NCBI GenBank assembly: GCA_947579665.1 | Contig: OX388345.1 | Span: 68,005,454-68,069,453, forward strand | DNA from: Sympetrum striolatum | Lineage: Eukaryota > Arthropoda > Insecta > Odonata > Libellulidae | Direction: 5' to 3' | Length of the DNA stretch: 64,000 nucleotides | Shown here: piece after piece, positions 12,640 through 24,440 of the stretch | Layout: each line of letters starts with the position of its first letter | Position numbering within the stretch: position 1 is the first letter of the stretch | Program-made: the position numbers and the translations under genes | Notes under the pieces: model-generated | The model's database searches: none | The model's input: the letters and a program-made list of their open reading frames with translations, nothing else | What the model was told of the DNA's origin: nothing

Positions 12640-13339
12640 GCTTATATATATTTATCTTTAAACAAAGCTTCTTCTGAGTAGAACATCCAACGCAGGTAGA
12701 AAATCTATATTTTAGTCCCAATTACTTTCGAGATTTTAACTTCTGTTTATTCTTTTATCAAGTTTTATATATGTATGGTTTCGCGAAGTAATGGTATTTG
12801 TTTCTTATTTTTGTTTTTTTTTTCTACATAGGTAGGTTACAAGAATCAGATATAACTAGGGAGCGAAGGACAACCAACTCCGGAGAAAGAATGAGCTTTA
12901 CTAGACAATATAATTAATAGATAATTTGCCCTTGGTTTCCTCGCTGAGCAATAATGAGCGGAAAACATCCAAGTGCAGCATGATGGCCCCGATGAATAAA
13001 AAATCTGTAATTATTCTGCAAAGAAGGACCAGGGAGGATTCCGTTAATCAGGAACAAGTTTTCATATCATCACAGCCATGTACGAGACTATGATACAAGT
13101 AATGACTAGAATTGTTTTCTAACTTGTATCAAACGACAAATCAAAGATATCCCATTCGTCAAGATATGGGAGCAGAAACATTGTTTCAATAACGCATAAA
13201 ATTCCATTTCTTTACCACATTGACTACATCACACCTCAGAAAAAGACTGCGCCATAGGCGATGAATGCTACATATTCTTCTACTCTGTACCAAAAGCCTT
13301 AACTTAATTTTCAGTATTTTGCGCTCAATGTTTCTAAGC
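12640..13339. other. Non-coding stretch
   Basis: I see nothing that can be supported as a gene, repeat or RNA. Confidence 0.5.
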
Positions 13340-14000
13340 TTTCCAAACGTACGTCACCGAGAAAGGGAGAAAATACATGGGTTTATATAGAGAGACCAGA
13401 AAACACAATCCGAGAGGGGGAATAGACAGCGAGAGTAAGCCCGGGAAAGAGATGAGAAGAAATGGAGGGAATACGGAGCCGCATTGGGAGAAAGCCCAGG
13501 GAGTGGTGCAGCGGCAGGGGATTTGTCACTCTGACCCACGGAACGGGGATTATTACATTACTCCCACCCACAGAAACACACTCTTCGGCGGCAATCCTTA
13601 TTCCCTCCGATTTATCGCTCCCTCCACTTCTCCAAATCCCACTCCCCGCATTCGATTCTTATCACGCGCTCGGGAACACACTCAGAGACCAAGCACACGC
13701 ACATTCGCTCATCTTTCCGGGGGTAAAAGGGATTGCGACCCTAATGCCCTCCGCCGATTTATGGCCACCGACGCGGTGACAATCCGGGGGATGTTAATGA
13801 GAGGATGATCGCGGGGAAAAATTCGAGCGCGAGACTATTTCTAATTCCTCCAGCGAGGTTTTTTTTGCTTTTAATCGTCTGCGGCTGGTGGAAATGAGAC
13901 GGAATGATTATGATTCCTGTCGGAGGTGGAAATGAGAGGGATTGCGATTCTAGTCGGGGTTTTTGAAGAGAGCATTTCCGACCTTATGGTTATATTTATT
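13340..14000. other. GC-richer, CpG-containing island
   Basis: Open frames run on both strands at once (13354-13808), the longest 143 codons, which suggests composition and not coding. Translations show no domain. A degenerate tandem pair sits at its right end (13887-13958). Regulatory or conserved non-coding DNA is possible. Confidence 0.35.
13887..13958 (+). repeat. Two-copy degenerate tandem repeat, about 36 bp
   Basis: GGTGGAAATGAGACGGAATG (13887 on) is followed by GGTGGAAATGAGAGGGATTG (13925 on), and both continue into a GATTC..GTCGG segment. Units are 38 and 34 bp. A simple local duplication explains it. Confidence 0.6.
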
Positions 14001-15566
14001 GGAGAATGGAATGTGACCGACAATCGTAAGACCGAAGGGTGAAAAATCGAACTTTCTTGACCGACACTCTATTTTAGCGACTTTATATTTTTAATTTTTC
14101 ATTTCAAAAATGTACCGATCAAATACGAAATTATTTACATTATCCACGGGAGAAATGTCACAAATATAATCTGATTAACACCCCTTTTTGAAGACTACAT
14201 TTGGTAAACCATTCAAGACCGACTAATCTGTTCACACTCACTTGACAGACAATCCATAAAGGCGACATCATTTAGCCGACAATTATTCTGTATAATTATT
14301 TTTTTAAATAATATAGTACACTAGAATTTGAATTTCGTTTATAAAAATTTTCATCTGATACTCTTCCGCATGATTTATTTCTGCAATTTAAGAAGTAATT
14401 TTAGTATCAATTTTAATCAATTCTCGATATTGTATTTTAAAGGATTTGGAATAGTTGCCGATGTTAATTATCAGTAAGAAGTAGAAGTACACAGACACCT
14501 AGTCCGTGTGATCTATGTTTTCTCAAAAAAACTTCCTATTGGTTTTCATCGGATAGGATACCAATAAAATCCATATAAGTAATCTTAAAATAGGGATGAG
14601 AATATAATATGACTATTCTTACATTAGCTTCATATACAAGGTGAAATATCCATGTAGGTACTTCAAAACAAGAATAATTATCCTTATTAATTAATATACA
14701 TATTTATTTTTAAACTGCATGACCAAGAAACTGATAGAAAGAACATCATCGGCTGTAAGAGGCTTCGGGAAGGCCTGTCGAAGCCTTGCTGGTCTATCTT
14801 GTGTCTTTCAAGAGAAAGTCCCAGATGAAATTATTTCAACGTTTACGGCGAATAAAGGAACCGTGTTTTTCTTCTAGATATTTTTTAAAAATCTGATGAG
14901 AATTTCCAATTTCGTAAAAGACTTAAAAACTATTCACTTCTGCAGCGACTTTTCTTGATTTATTGGATCGGCTGGATCTGTCAGGTTAAATTTTTATACG
15001 CTTTCTTATCCTTAAATCACTAATGATATTACTATATATGCATATTAATTATTTATTATACTTAAATAACTGATATACATTATAGATGCAAGTTTATCAG
15101 AGAATAACCTTCAGATCCGTTCAGAGTTTGCAACGAAAGTAGGAGGAAAATAACGCATTTATAAAAATATTATTAAAATATTATTAAAAAAATTATTATT
15201 ATAAAAATAGGTATTTCGTAAAAGATCAACGTCCGAGGGTAAGAAATTTAAGGCTCTGAATGCATCGAACGAATTCAACGAATATGTGTTATGTTATCTG
15301 TTTTTATCATAAGATAATTTAACCGTTGAATTGGGTTGAATAATTTTACTTGAAACTAAACAGATATTGAATCAAAAATTGAGATCCAAATCAAAGAAAG
15401 ATGCGGCTAGCGTATTTTGGTTCGAACCGCCCGTTAAGAGATAAAAAATAGTCGGATCGTGAAAGAAACTGCTGGGCCCAAAAACAATAAGGTATATAGG
15501 AACGAATTATTTAATACCTTACAGAAAGAATCTTGATACGGTTAAATTCAAATAGATACTTTTTTA
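14001..15566. other. AT-rich non-coding stretch
   Basis: Nothing is recognised beyond a small hairpin near 14760-14785 (GGCTTCG ... CGAAGCC). Confidence 0.5.
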
Positions 15567-15640
15567 TTTATGGTCTTTATTAAAGGCGAGGTTGATACTG
15601 AAAAGTCTCCTTCCATCTAACTATCTAACTATCAAAATAC
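15567..15640 (-). mobile_element. Short LINE 3' tail fragment
   Basis: The plus strand reads TGGTCTTTATTAAAGGCGAG, then GTTGATACTGAAAAGTCTCC, then TTCCATCTAAC, the same landmarks as the LINE tails at 7386, 24086 and 32381, including the GACT..AGTC-type stem-loop. Orientation is minus. Confidence 0.5.
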
Positions 15641-18600
15641 TTAAAGAACCCCAGTGACTATCATAAGGTTATCGTCTCTAACGGGAATATCCTCAAAGCC
15701 ATGATAATGAGACCGTGGAGACGATGTCGCCCTTGCATTGCGGGTAAGATTGTATGAGGGCATTCTGTGTATAGCAACTTGTCTTCAATGATAACACAAT
15801 GAGGGCATTATCAGAGCCTATGTGACCTGTCTCTTTGGCTCCTGACCTCTCTTTGACCTACGAGACCTAGGAACACACGTGCATCCTAATGCAGATCAAG
15901 GAATTATTAAATCTTCATTAGTTCTAAGTAGTCTATCTGGCCACAGAAAATAGAGTATTTATCAAATTTATAAAAATAGAATATGTGTTTACTAATTGCT
16001 TTTGTACCGCGCTTTCAAAGCGATGCTGATTTGCTGAATGAAGTTTTGCTAGTTATCATAACTCTCGGACTAACAATATACGAGTAATAGGAGGAATGTC
16101 ACAAATTGTTGCTAATTCGGACGCGAACATCTGTTTGTAAAGACAATTAATGGATTTGATGGCACACACTAGTTGTCTATGACTCTCCTAAAATACAGTA
16201 TAGAGTACTAAGATATATACTAACAAGAAAAATTGAATAATATACGTTTAGTGTACGAATTTTAACAAATACTAAAGTGTAAAAATATTAATTCATATAA
16301 TCCTTATTTGTCAATAAATATAAGAGGATCAAATTTAATCCTCATTCATCGTCTTTCAAAATACTCAGGGTTATATTTACCAAATGTGATCAACGAACTT
16401 TCTTGTTAAGCCGCCATGGATATGGTAAAATACTCGTAAATTTGGAAATATTTGGGGTTGTTTTATTCCATTTTCAATATTTTGTAACTCATAATATAAC
16501 TACTGGAACTACTTAACATTTATTAATTTAGTTCATTTGGTGTCAATAATCGTAAATGACTTCGAAATAAAAATGCGTATTGAAATCTGATATAAATGAC
16601 TAGGCTTTTCAAATGCAATAAAGTCTAGATACAATGTTTTAAGGCTGCTATAAGAAGACGTTTCCGTTATTGCTTGTGAGAGAGCAAAGATGATGAATTA
16701 AGAAATATATATTAGATATATTACAACTTTAAAGAAAGCAATAACACGTAGGAACGTATTGTTATTAAAACTTGAGAACAAAGTTTACGTTGAACCATTC
16801 TTAATGAAATTGTAGTTCAAGATATTAATTCAATGTCAAATATTCAATTTGCTCATGCAATTCAATATCAATTGGTTTCATTAAAATATATTTTATAATA
16901 TTGTTATTCGATTAGCAGTTTAACATACTGATAGTCTCCTTACTAATGAATCAACACATTTTGAAAATACTTTATTTTTTGAGGCTCCTGTTATAGCTTC
17001 CGTAAATCAAACGGGTTCTTAATTAATTCAGTGCTATACTTGTTGCACAAGATAACACTATTACGGCGGTTTCGTACACAAGGAAACTGAACATTGCGTC
17101 TATTATAAAACAATTCGTCGTTTACCTCAGCTTTTTCCAGAAGACATGTAAAACAAGTCGAGAATTTCCATACAAAACCAAACAATTCACAATACACGCA
17201 TTTTGGCGCTTTGAGCTGTTATCCTTAGTGAATATTTGATGACCCAAAATTGGAGAAATGAATAATTTGCGACTTTAACTTGAAACGGAACACGTTCGAT
17301 TTACAACTTCCCCTATGTATAACAAATTTTAACTACTGAAAATCTTCAGACTAATCCTAAGCGGTGATCAAACGATATCGCGAAAGAGAATAATTCATGG
17401 AATTTTTATCCGGGACATATTCGTGAATTTCAATTTTGAATGACTGGCTTTTCGCACAGGAAATAAATTACTCCAGAATAGTAACGTGTGGAAGATGGCC
17501 TAACGTTTCACAACACACGCTCTACGAAACCTGCGGAGAGATCTGCTAAATCTCGCGCCACTTTCTGCTCTAATTTTACCGGAGCATATGAATTTCCACA
17601 TTCTTAAAAAAATCATCCCTCATGCCAGGTGCAAAACTCTGAGGTGATGGATGGCATACGCCTACCTAGACAGGCGCGGTGAAAACAGCTTATGACTCAG
17701 CGGAATATTCCTGTCGGCGTGTGAGGGCTGTCAATCGATAAGATCAAAAAGTGATTTTGAGTTACTGCCAACCGACTGCAAGTGGGAGAGAGGGGAAGAA
17801 GGAGCTTATGTTACGTAAAGCAGGGGTCCCTAACCTACGGCAAGAGAGTCTTGTTGCGGTGCGTTCCACGTCGCATAAAGGGGTTGCGCAAATCTCCTTA
17901 CATTCTAAAGATAGACAGTTTTGCAAAGAAGAAATAAAAAAGGGTTACGTAATTAATATAGATGCTTTGTGCAAAAAATGACAAATTTCTGTATCAATAT
18001 TTAAGGTTGTTGGTTATTCGCCCCGAGATTTCTATGAACCTCAACCCATTCCGCCGTTAGCTACGTAAAGGCAGAAATTAAGGCTTACTATGTAAGATGA
18101 GGAGTGCGGTACTTTGCTCTCGTTTTTTATGGAAGATCGGAATGCTATGAGCAGAAGAGTAGTGACCGCTGAGTACAGTGGTAACTATAACATTAGTAGT
18201 ATTTAATTTTGATTTTGTATTTAATTACATTATATTATTATATCCGATCACTGCGATTCATGTAAAACAGCCTGTATCCAATTCCGTTTTAGTTGGCTGT
18301 CCAAAAACAAACAAAAACCTTAATATTACAATTATAACACTAATACCTTAACCCTATGAAAAGTAATTTTCACAAGTAATCGATGGATAAAGCATAGCTC
18401 ATATGCATTTTATTTGAGAGGCAATGGAAAGTAATTCCAATAAGAGAAAGAAAGCATCCATTATATATTTAACAATAATTAATTTAAATTGCTAATTTGA
18501 GGAAAAATGTGAATACGCGAAGGACCTCAGCTGTCGAAGCACTACTAAAAATACTACGATAAGTTTTAAGGTGAGGAAGACAAACCAAAGCACGTTTGTT

Positions 18601-18965
18601 CAAAGTCACGCACGAGACGATTATTATGGCACACGGAACCCCGCCAGCTGCTTATCTCCAAACTAACAACGTGGTCTCTAAACTAATGAGGATTCTGTCA
18701 ATTGATATAATTTTTGTCAGTAACAAAATCTTGCCCATGTTTAATCTCATAACGTAAAAAATAATCCCATTGCATAAATCTGATTTAACACCCTTCCGAC
18801 AAAAGTTTCTTTATTCCTCGTTCAGATAGTGACTGTAGGTACTGATACCTCTAGCTTTGATTGCTACATTGCTTGCTTAAAATGTCATTAAATCTCCCAT
18901 AAGGTTACAATGCTTCCCACATTTTCGAGTGTCGGGGAGAGTTGCATTGGATTTTATATTACCTG
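15641..18965. other. AT-rich non-coding stretch
   Basis: A minus-strand open frame at 16991-17197 is cysteine-rich (CVYC, CFTC and later single Cys) and is described under findings. A segment at about 18531-18545 (CAGCTGTCGAAGCA) matches part of the SINE at 44984. Otherwise nothing is supported. Confidence 0.45.
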
Positions 18966-19046
18966 TTTGTGATAAATAAATTATTATGAATAATAAATAA
19001 TAAATTATTATTATTATAAATAATAAATTATTATTAATAATAATAA

Positions 19047-19084
<38 letters not shown>
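18966..19084. repeat. (TTA)n microsatellite, 3' flank of the LINE
   Basis: An imperfect AATAAATAATAAATTATT array passes into a pure ATT repeat that ends exactly where unique LINE sequence begins. With 20994-21057 it brackets the LINE on both sides. Confidence 0.95.
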
Positions 19085-19085
<1 letters not shown>

Positions 19086-20993
19086 TGAGTTTTTGCACTT
19101 TCTCAGCGTTTCCGCTGGAAAATATTCACCTGTCCATAGATGGTTAGGACTAGGCTCAGTCGACACGGAGAGAGAATTCTCTCTAACCCATGTGATCTTA
19201 TTATTAATTGCTGAGGAACTTGCGCATAATGTGACATGTTTGCAGTAATACTGCTTTCTGTGCTGCACCGATGGTATATTCCTCTAAACCAATTTTCTCC
19301 AAATTTTTACCAAAATTGTAGGTCATCAATCCTTCAACAGATATCACAAATGGGACAACCTGGACCTCTACCAACTTCCAGATATCCTTTAATTGCCACG
19401 CAAGCTCTTCGTATTTGTCTCTCTTTTCCATCTCTGTTCTTCGTATGTTCTGAGACAGTGGCACAGCTATATCAATGATTATTGCGGTTTTGTTCGCATT
19501 ATTAATTAGCAAAATATCTGGTCTGTTGTAATTAATCGTTTTATCTGTTAAAATTGGTCTATCCCAATAAAGGATGATCTTGTTCCTCTCTAAAACAGGA
19601 GCAGGCTGATATTTATAATAGGGAACAATATCCTCATCAAGGAGTTCATATTTCATACCAAGTTGTTGGTGTATGAGCTTCGCGACCTGGTTGTGCCTTC
19701 CTAGGTATGCTGTGTTTGCTAAATTTGGACAACCAGCCATTATGTGTTCGATGGACTCCCCTGTTTTTCCACATTTTCGGCATCTATCTTCCACATTTAG
19801 CTTCAGGATATGTTTTTGGTAATTTAACGTTTTCATTACTCTGTCTTGGATTGCAAAAAGGAATCCCTCGGTTTCAGGATACAAGTATCCTTTGTGTATC
19901 CATTGTAATGAGGCCTTTTTGTCGATGTAAGGTTCGTCTAGTAATCTTGGGAACTTTCCATGTATATCCATACTTTCCCATACTTTTTTATCCTCTTGAG
20001 TATTTAGTTCTTTGCTGGTTCCTTCCTGTTGGAGATTGAGGGGAGTGTATCCCTCATCAGCTTCTACCGCCATCTTCATAAGTTCGTCAGAAGATGTTCT
20101 TAGTTTCTCTTTCATTTGAGAAACCTGGACATTACACATATTCTTGATGTTCAGCAGGCCTCTTCCACCTTCCTTGCGAGGTAAATATAATCTCTTGACA
20201 GATGAGTTTGGATGAAGGAATCTAAACTTCGTCAGGAGAGTTCTTGTTTTCCTGTCTATTTCATCTAAGTCACTCTCAGACCATTTTACTACCCCAAAGG
20301 AGTAAATAAGGATTGGAACTGCCCAGCTGTTGATTCCTTCAACTATCCTCTTCCCTGATAGCTTTGTATTACATAATTTTGCAATTCTCCTTATGTATTT
20401 TTCCTTGAACTCCTTTTTCAATTGGGTGTGGTCTATTCTACCGTTTTGGAGAGATCCTAGATATTTATAGATCTCATCCTGTCTTAAATTTTTTATTCCG
20501 AGGAAATCCTCTTCGTGTTTTTTAATAGTTCCTCGTTTAATGCTGACAGTCGCACATTTTTCCAATCCAAAGGACATGCAGATGTCTCTGCTAAACAGGG
20601 ATACAGTTTTTATTAATGATTTTAGTTTTTCAGGTGTTTCTGCATAGAGCTTTACGTCGTCCATGAACAGCAGATGGTTTAGTCTTCTCTTTCCATTTCT
20701 GATTAGTTTATAGCCGATGTTAGTGTCCTTCAAAAGAGTAGATAGGGGATTGATGGCAAGACAAAACCATAAGGGTGACAGCGAGTCTCCTTGGAAAATG
20801 CCCCTTCTTATATTAATTTCACCTATGGAATAATTACCTCTCATCAGTCTGGTCTTCCACATTGACATGATACTACTTAGAGTATTTCTAATTTTAGGGC
20901 AGATCTTATAAATTTCCAAAACCTTGATTAACCAGGAGTGGGGAACCGAATCAAAGGCTTTAGAGTAGTCAATGTACGCCATCTCTAAATTTC
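19085..20993 (-). mobile_element. 5'-truncated R4/Dong-like LINE in (TTA)n
   Basis: A LINE fragment of about 1.9 kb on the minus strand. It is cut at its 5' end just before reverse-transcriptase motif A and runs through the endonuclease domain and about 119 bp of 3' UTR to the TTA array. Both borders are the same trinucleotide repeat. LINEs of the Dong/R4 clade use a restriction-like endonuclease, and Dong is known from TAA repeats, so target and protein type agree. No poly(A) tail is visible; the element ends directly in TAA units. Confidence 0.8.
19204..20991 (-). CDS. LINE ORF: partial reverse transcriptase plus restriction-like endonuclease
   Basis: About 595 uninterrupted sense codons remain. 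In order: RT motif A (AYIDYSKAFDSV, at the very start), FQGDSLSPLWF, the active-site FMDD (LLFMDDVKLYAE, a variant of YADD), a long thumb/linker, a zinc-knuckle-like CRKCGKTGESIEHIMAGC, and a PD-(D/E)XK endonuclease with RPDILL and IIDIAVP followed by KRDKYEELA. The enzyme would nick a target and prime cDNA from it. The N-terminal DNA-binding region and the first RT motifs are missing, so this copy is dead by truncation, yet the remaining frame has no stop, which suggests a fairly recent insertion. Upstream in-frame poly-Ile is only the translated microsatellite and is left out. Confidence 0.85.
   Translation of the reverse strand, partial: NLEMAYIDYSKAFDSVPHSWLIKVLEIYKICPKIRNTLSSIMSMWKTRLMRGNYSIGEINIRRGIFQGDSLSPLWFCLAINPLSTLLKDTNIGYKLIRNGKRRLNHLLFMDDVKLYAETPEKLKSLIKTVSLFSRDICMSFGLEKCATVSIKRGTIKKHEEDFLGIKNLRQDEIYKYLGSLQNGRIDHTQLKKEFKEKYIRRIAKLCNTKLSGKRIVEGINSWAVPILIYSFGVVKWSESDLDEIDRKTRTLLTKFRFLHPNSSVKRLYLPRKEGGRGLLNIKNMCNVQVSQMKEKLRTSSDELMKMAVEADEGYTPLNLQQEGTSKELNTQEDKKVWESMDIHGKFPRLLDEPYIDKKASLQWIHKGYLYPETEGFLFAIQDRVMKTLNYQKHILKLNVEDRCRKCGKTGESIEHIMAGCPNLANTAYLGRHNQVAKLIHQQLGMKYELLDEDIVPYYKYQPAPVLERNKIILYWDRPILTDKTINYNRPDILLINNANKTAIIIDIAVPLSQNIRRTEMEKRDKYEELAWQLKDIWKLVEVQVVPFVISVEGLMTYNFGKNLEKIGLEEYTIGAAQKAVLLQTCHIMRKFLSN

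Positions 20994-21057
<64 letters not shown>
20994..21057. repeat. (TTA)n microsatellite, 5' flank of the LINE
   Basis: A pure TTA array of about 64 bp, directly next to the truncated 5' end of the LINE. It is probably the other half of the target array. Confidence 0.97.
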
Positions 21058-21733
21058 CGAGGTTGGAATGACGATTGTCTTAGCATTCTGCAACAAAATT
21101 CATTAAGTTCAATCTATGATAGATCAGCAGCTTAGTAAAATGCTTTTGTCAAAGGAAATCTGTATTCAGATGGAATCCGAATTAACTTGGAATCGGTGAT
21201 CATGAAAGTTGAGCTGAAATTCGTAATATCGTATACTTGCTACTTTTTGCTGTGACAGAATGCTAAATAAAGCTGTTATTAGTTAACTGCTTTGGATAAA
21301 AATCTAATGTGTTGCATATGAGGCTATTTAATTATCGAATTACAAATTGTAGAAAGGTAGAGTTGCAATAAAGGAATTGATACGTAGCAATAATCGCTGT
21401 TACGCTGATATTGTTGGAACGCGCTATTTTTACACATTGTTGCTTAAGTTTCAGTAGAAATAGAAATACATTACTATTAAGGAAAAAGGAATCGTCACAG
21501 AGCGGCCATTCACCTAGTATTGTGTTTAGATATTATTTTATGCTCAAGCAAAGAATACAAATGTATAGGAATTCGAAAGGAGCCAACACAAATGAAAGAA
21601 CCGACGAGTGAAGGCAAAATCCATCAGGAACCCAAAAAAAAAAAAACGAATAAAAATCCGAAACCGCACGTTCACTATTAAATTGGTAGTGAAATCAGAT
21701 CCTAATAAAAATGCATGCAACCCAAATATTCAC
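21058..21733. other. Non-coding stretch
   Basis: AT-rich, with a short poly-A run near 21637-21648. No gene is supported apart from the exon edge at 21734. Confidence 0.5.
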
Positions 21734-22050
21734 AAATTTCTTCGATTTTGTTCTTTCTCATAACATCTAGGGGTCTGGCGAATTCTTCCACGACGGAGTG
21801 AAAGGCCGAGTCTGTGACAATGAGTCCAAGTCTTTCCCGGAAGATGGCTCTAGCGCGGCGACGAGGAGCCGTGGAATGCGTGAACATGGCAAAGAGTCCA
21901 GTTTGCATTCCTTCTACGACGGCATTTCCAATTTCGCGTGTCTTTAAATGTGAATATCCCTTCCACCTCATCTCAGCGGCCATGTCTTTGTTCCGTACGA
22001 CGCAGTACGGGAACAAGCACTCCCATGGGAGGGAAGAGTATTTCCCCATT
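21734..22050 (-). CDS. Candidate host exon, unrecognised protein
   Basis: On the minus strand a long pyrimidine tract (CTCTTTTCTTTTCTTCTCC) ends in GTGTGAG, a strong acceptor at 22051. The next 317 bases are open. They encode about 105 residues starting MGKYSSLPWECLFPYCVV and including MRWKGYSHLKTREIGNAV, STAPRRRARAIFRERLG and SVVEEFARPLDVM. Base composition and codon choice differ from the AT-rich flanks. A donor (GTGAAT) at 21733 would end the exon in phase 1; if unused, the frame stops at 21702 (terminal exon). An ATG lies at the exon start and could also be an initiator. Entry phase matches the exit of the exon at 48205-48486. I do not recognise the family. Confidence 0.5.
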
Positions 22051-22164
22051 CTCACACACGAAGGAGAAGAAAAGAAAAGAGGATGGGGTGGGATTAAAAA
22101 TAGCGTGAGAGGAGAAGAGAATATAAGATATAAGATTGAGACCGTAATGATGTCAAGAAAGAAA

Positions 22165-22510
22165 AATTTGGAACACGGCTGTTAATGAATTAGAGGTTTA
22201 AAATCTCCAACAGCCGTCTTTGTCGGCGACCCTCGTCTCATTCACCGGTATTCGGAGAAACCACGAAGAGTTAACCGCTCTTTTTAGTAAGACCCGATTT
22301 GCATTTTGAAAGCGATGCTTTCTTCTTTAGGGGTAATGCAGTAACTTAAAGTTCTTGATTCTCCCTGAAGAAGGAAATGCCGCTTTTGAAATGAGCATCG
22401 AGTGTTCACAAAGGAGCGATGATTTTTTCCTGGACTCTCCGAAAAGCGGCGAATGAGGCGGGTAACGCCGACAAAGACGGCTATTGGACATTTTAAACCT
22501 CTAACCTGAT
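22165..22510. mobile_element. Inverted pair of SINE bodies
   Basis: A plus-oriented copy (about 22165-22330) faces a minus-oriented copy (about 22370-22510). Each carries the family landmarks TTAGAGGTTTAAAAT, GCCGTCTTTGTCGGCG and a (T/C)TC(A/G)TTC.CCGG.(A/T)TTCGGAGA-like stretch. The same body occurs at 42685, 44984 and 50245. The plus copy begins at GGAACACGGCTGTTAATG and lacks the tRNA-like head. Confidence 0.7.
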
Positions 22511-24067
22511 GTTTATACCATGGAACAAACTGGGGATTATGGAACTTTTCCATCGCAGTCAATTATTTTCTTTCACGCGATATTATCACGTATTTCGCTG
22601 ATAACGATAGTATCTAACAATGCACTATAAAGGAGGAATTGCTACCCTAACTATCGATAATGTTATTCTGTAAATATGATTAAAAATTCAAAATGAGTAA
22701 TAATTATACAGAGTAAATTGTACATACATTTATGTAAATTTCTTCTATCTTTATCGTTTTAGGTAAAAATTTGACTTCAAAATAAGTATACGTAATTTCA
22801 TTTCATAAAGTATGCAAATATTCAACAGTGATCATTAAAATCATTTGCTATGAGGAATAAAGGATCGATGGATAATTTCATATAACATTTCTGCCGATTA
22901 TTTTCCTCACATAATTTTCAGAATCGGCATGGAGTTGATTTATATGGAAAAAATCAAAATCCAGGAATATTAGCCAAATTTGATCAACTTTGACCCCATG
23001 TAAAAATTCAATGCCTGTGTATCAACTTAAATTAATTTTATAGTTAAATGCTGAATTTGTTCAAAGTGCTCATGCAAAATTTTAAAGACCTCGCTCACAG
23101 AAACTGTTATAGTAGTTTTAGACTGATCTTCACGACTTGTAACTTCATTATGATGCAGAGTAAGTCACTTCATGTGCAAATTGAAAAGCGGTGGAAAGGT
23201 GGAAAGCTTGGCCAACTGAACTGGGCTCTCCCCTACTCAATAAAATACCCCAAGTGGAATTTTATAATTGATATCGTACGAGATATTAAATCAGCGACCG
23301 AATCGGGGCGTTAAAAATACTTTGGCCCGTGGACAGTAGAGGAAATAAATGTTTCGGGTCGACCCCGTTTTACGCTCGAAACCAAAATCACAAATTGAGC
23401 GCATCGAATCGAAGTCCGCTCATTTTTTTAAAACTTCTGTTTTGGATAATGATTCGATATGAAAACATCATCGCATTTATTTTTCACCGTATCCAAGCGT
23501 GAAGAGTACTAATTAAATCCTGTGTCCGTTGGTTGAATGACGCATTTCCAGGGAAATAAACATTGCTGAAACCACGGCAGAAAGGAGATATTCTGCACTT
23601 GGACGGGTTGGAGAATAGAGGGCATTAATTTTAGCTAATTTGATAAGAGGGCATTTGGGTAATTATGCGATTTACCGAGAGGATTTAACCCCAGAATGAT
23701 TGCTTCCTCAATCCCAGATTAAGTTTGTTTTCGTTTTCACTAACTGAACTGCGGTTAAATTTGATGTATAAATTACATTAAAAATTAAAATAAGCTTGAA
23801 ATCATACTGGCAACTTTTGAAATTAGAATAGAAAAATGAGGACTTCGATTTTTCAAATCAAGTTCATTAAACGTTGAGAAATTCTGAGCAAGAAAGGGTC
23901 TGAATAGTTATCATAATTGATCGTAAATAGATTAATCTCATTAAGTGTCGTACTCTCGCAATTTAACTTAAAATTTCCGGTTCAAGTTATATTGTGCTTT
24001 AAATGAATGGATGGTAATATCGTAGGTATTTTAAAGCTGAACCAAAGTCAAATCTCTAAGCAGATGT
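22511..24067. other. Non-coding stretch
   Basis: From about 23300 to 23420 the sequence is a little richer in CpG. An open frame at 23048-23314 shows no domain. Nothing else is supported. Confidence 0.45.
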
Positions 24068-24440
24068 GTGATAATAATAATCGTTTTTATTTTGGCGATA
24101 TTGAGACCAAAAGTATTTCTTCCATCTAACCCATCGTCATTTATTATAGAATAAATAAATTAAAGAGAATAGTCTGAGAAAAAAATAGAAGAAAAGAAGA
24201 TGTAAAAATCTTAGAGATACTTAGGGAAACAAACTGCAGGAAAAGACCCACAAAATAGAGGGGTGTGAAATACCTGCGCAAACCTACCGATAGTAATCTC
24301 AAAAAGATGAGGAAAAGGAACTTGACAAAGGATAGAACTACACTACCAGTAGATACATGCGTGCGATACATCAATAAGAATATTCATGTGACATTTAAAT
24401 AAATGGTATCAATTTATAAAATGTGAAAAAAACAAAAAAA
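24068..24440 (-). mobile_element. LINE 3' tail, same family as 32356
   Basis: This closely follows the 3' UTR of the LINE at 32381-32700: TTTTTATTTTGGCGATATTG, TTCTTCCATCTAACCCATCG, AGGAAAAGACCCACAAAATA, ACCTGCGCAAACCTACCGAT and GTGCGATACATCAATAAGAA. A short run of AAT units marks its minus-strand 3' end, as in the 32.3-kb copy. No ORF2 sequence remains. Confidence 0.8.

Noticed and set aside
13354..13808. 143-codon plus-strand frame and overlapping frames on both strands
   Set aside because: Frames open on both strands at once in a GC-rich island point to composition; no domain or splice context.
19236..20039. Plus-strand open frames over the LINE
   Set aside because: They are antisense to the clear reverse transcriptase/endonuclease frame and have no domain.
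20994..21096. Poly-isoleucine N-terminus of the LINE frame
   Set aside because: It is the translated TTA microsatellite upstream of the truncated element, not part of the protein.
21814..22185. 123-codon plus-strand frame
   Set aside because: It is antisense to the better-supported minus-strand exon, and runs into the exon's pyrimidine tract.
22284..22562. 92-codon minus-strand frame
   Set aside because: It reads through the inverted SINE pair and is not a gene.
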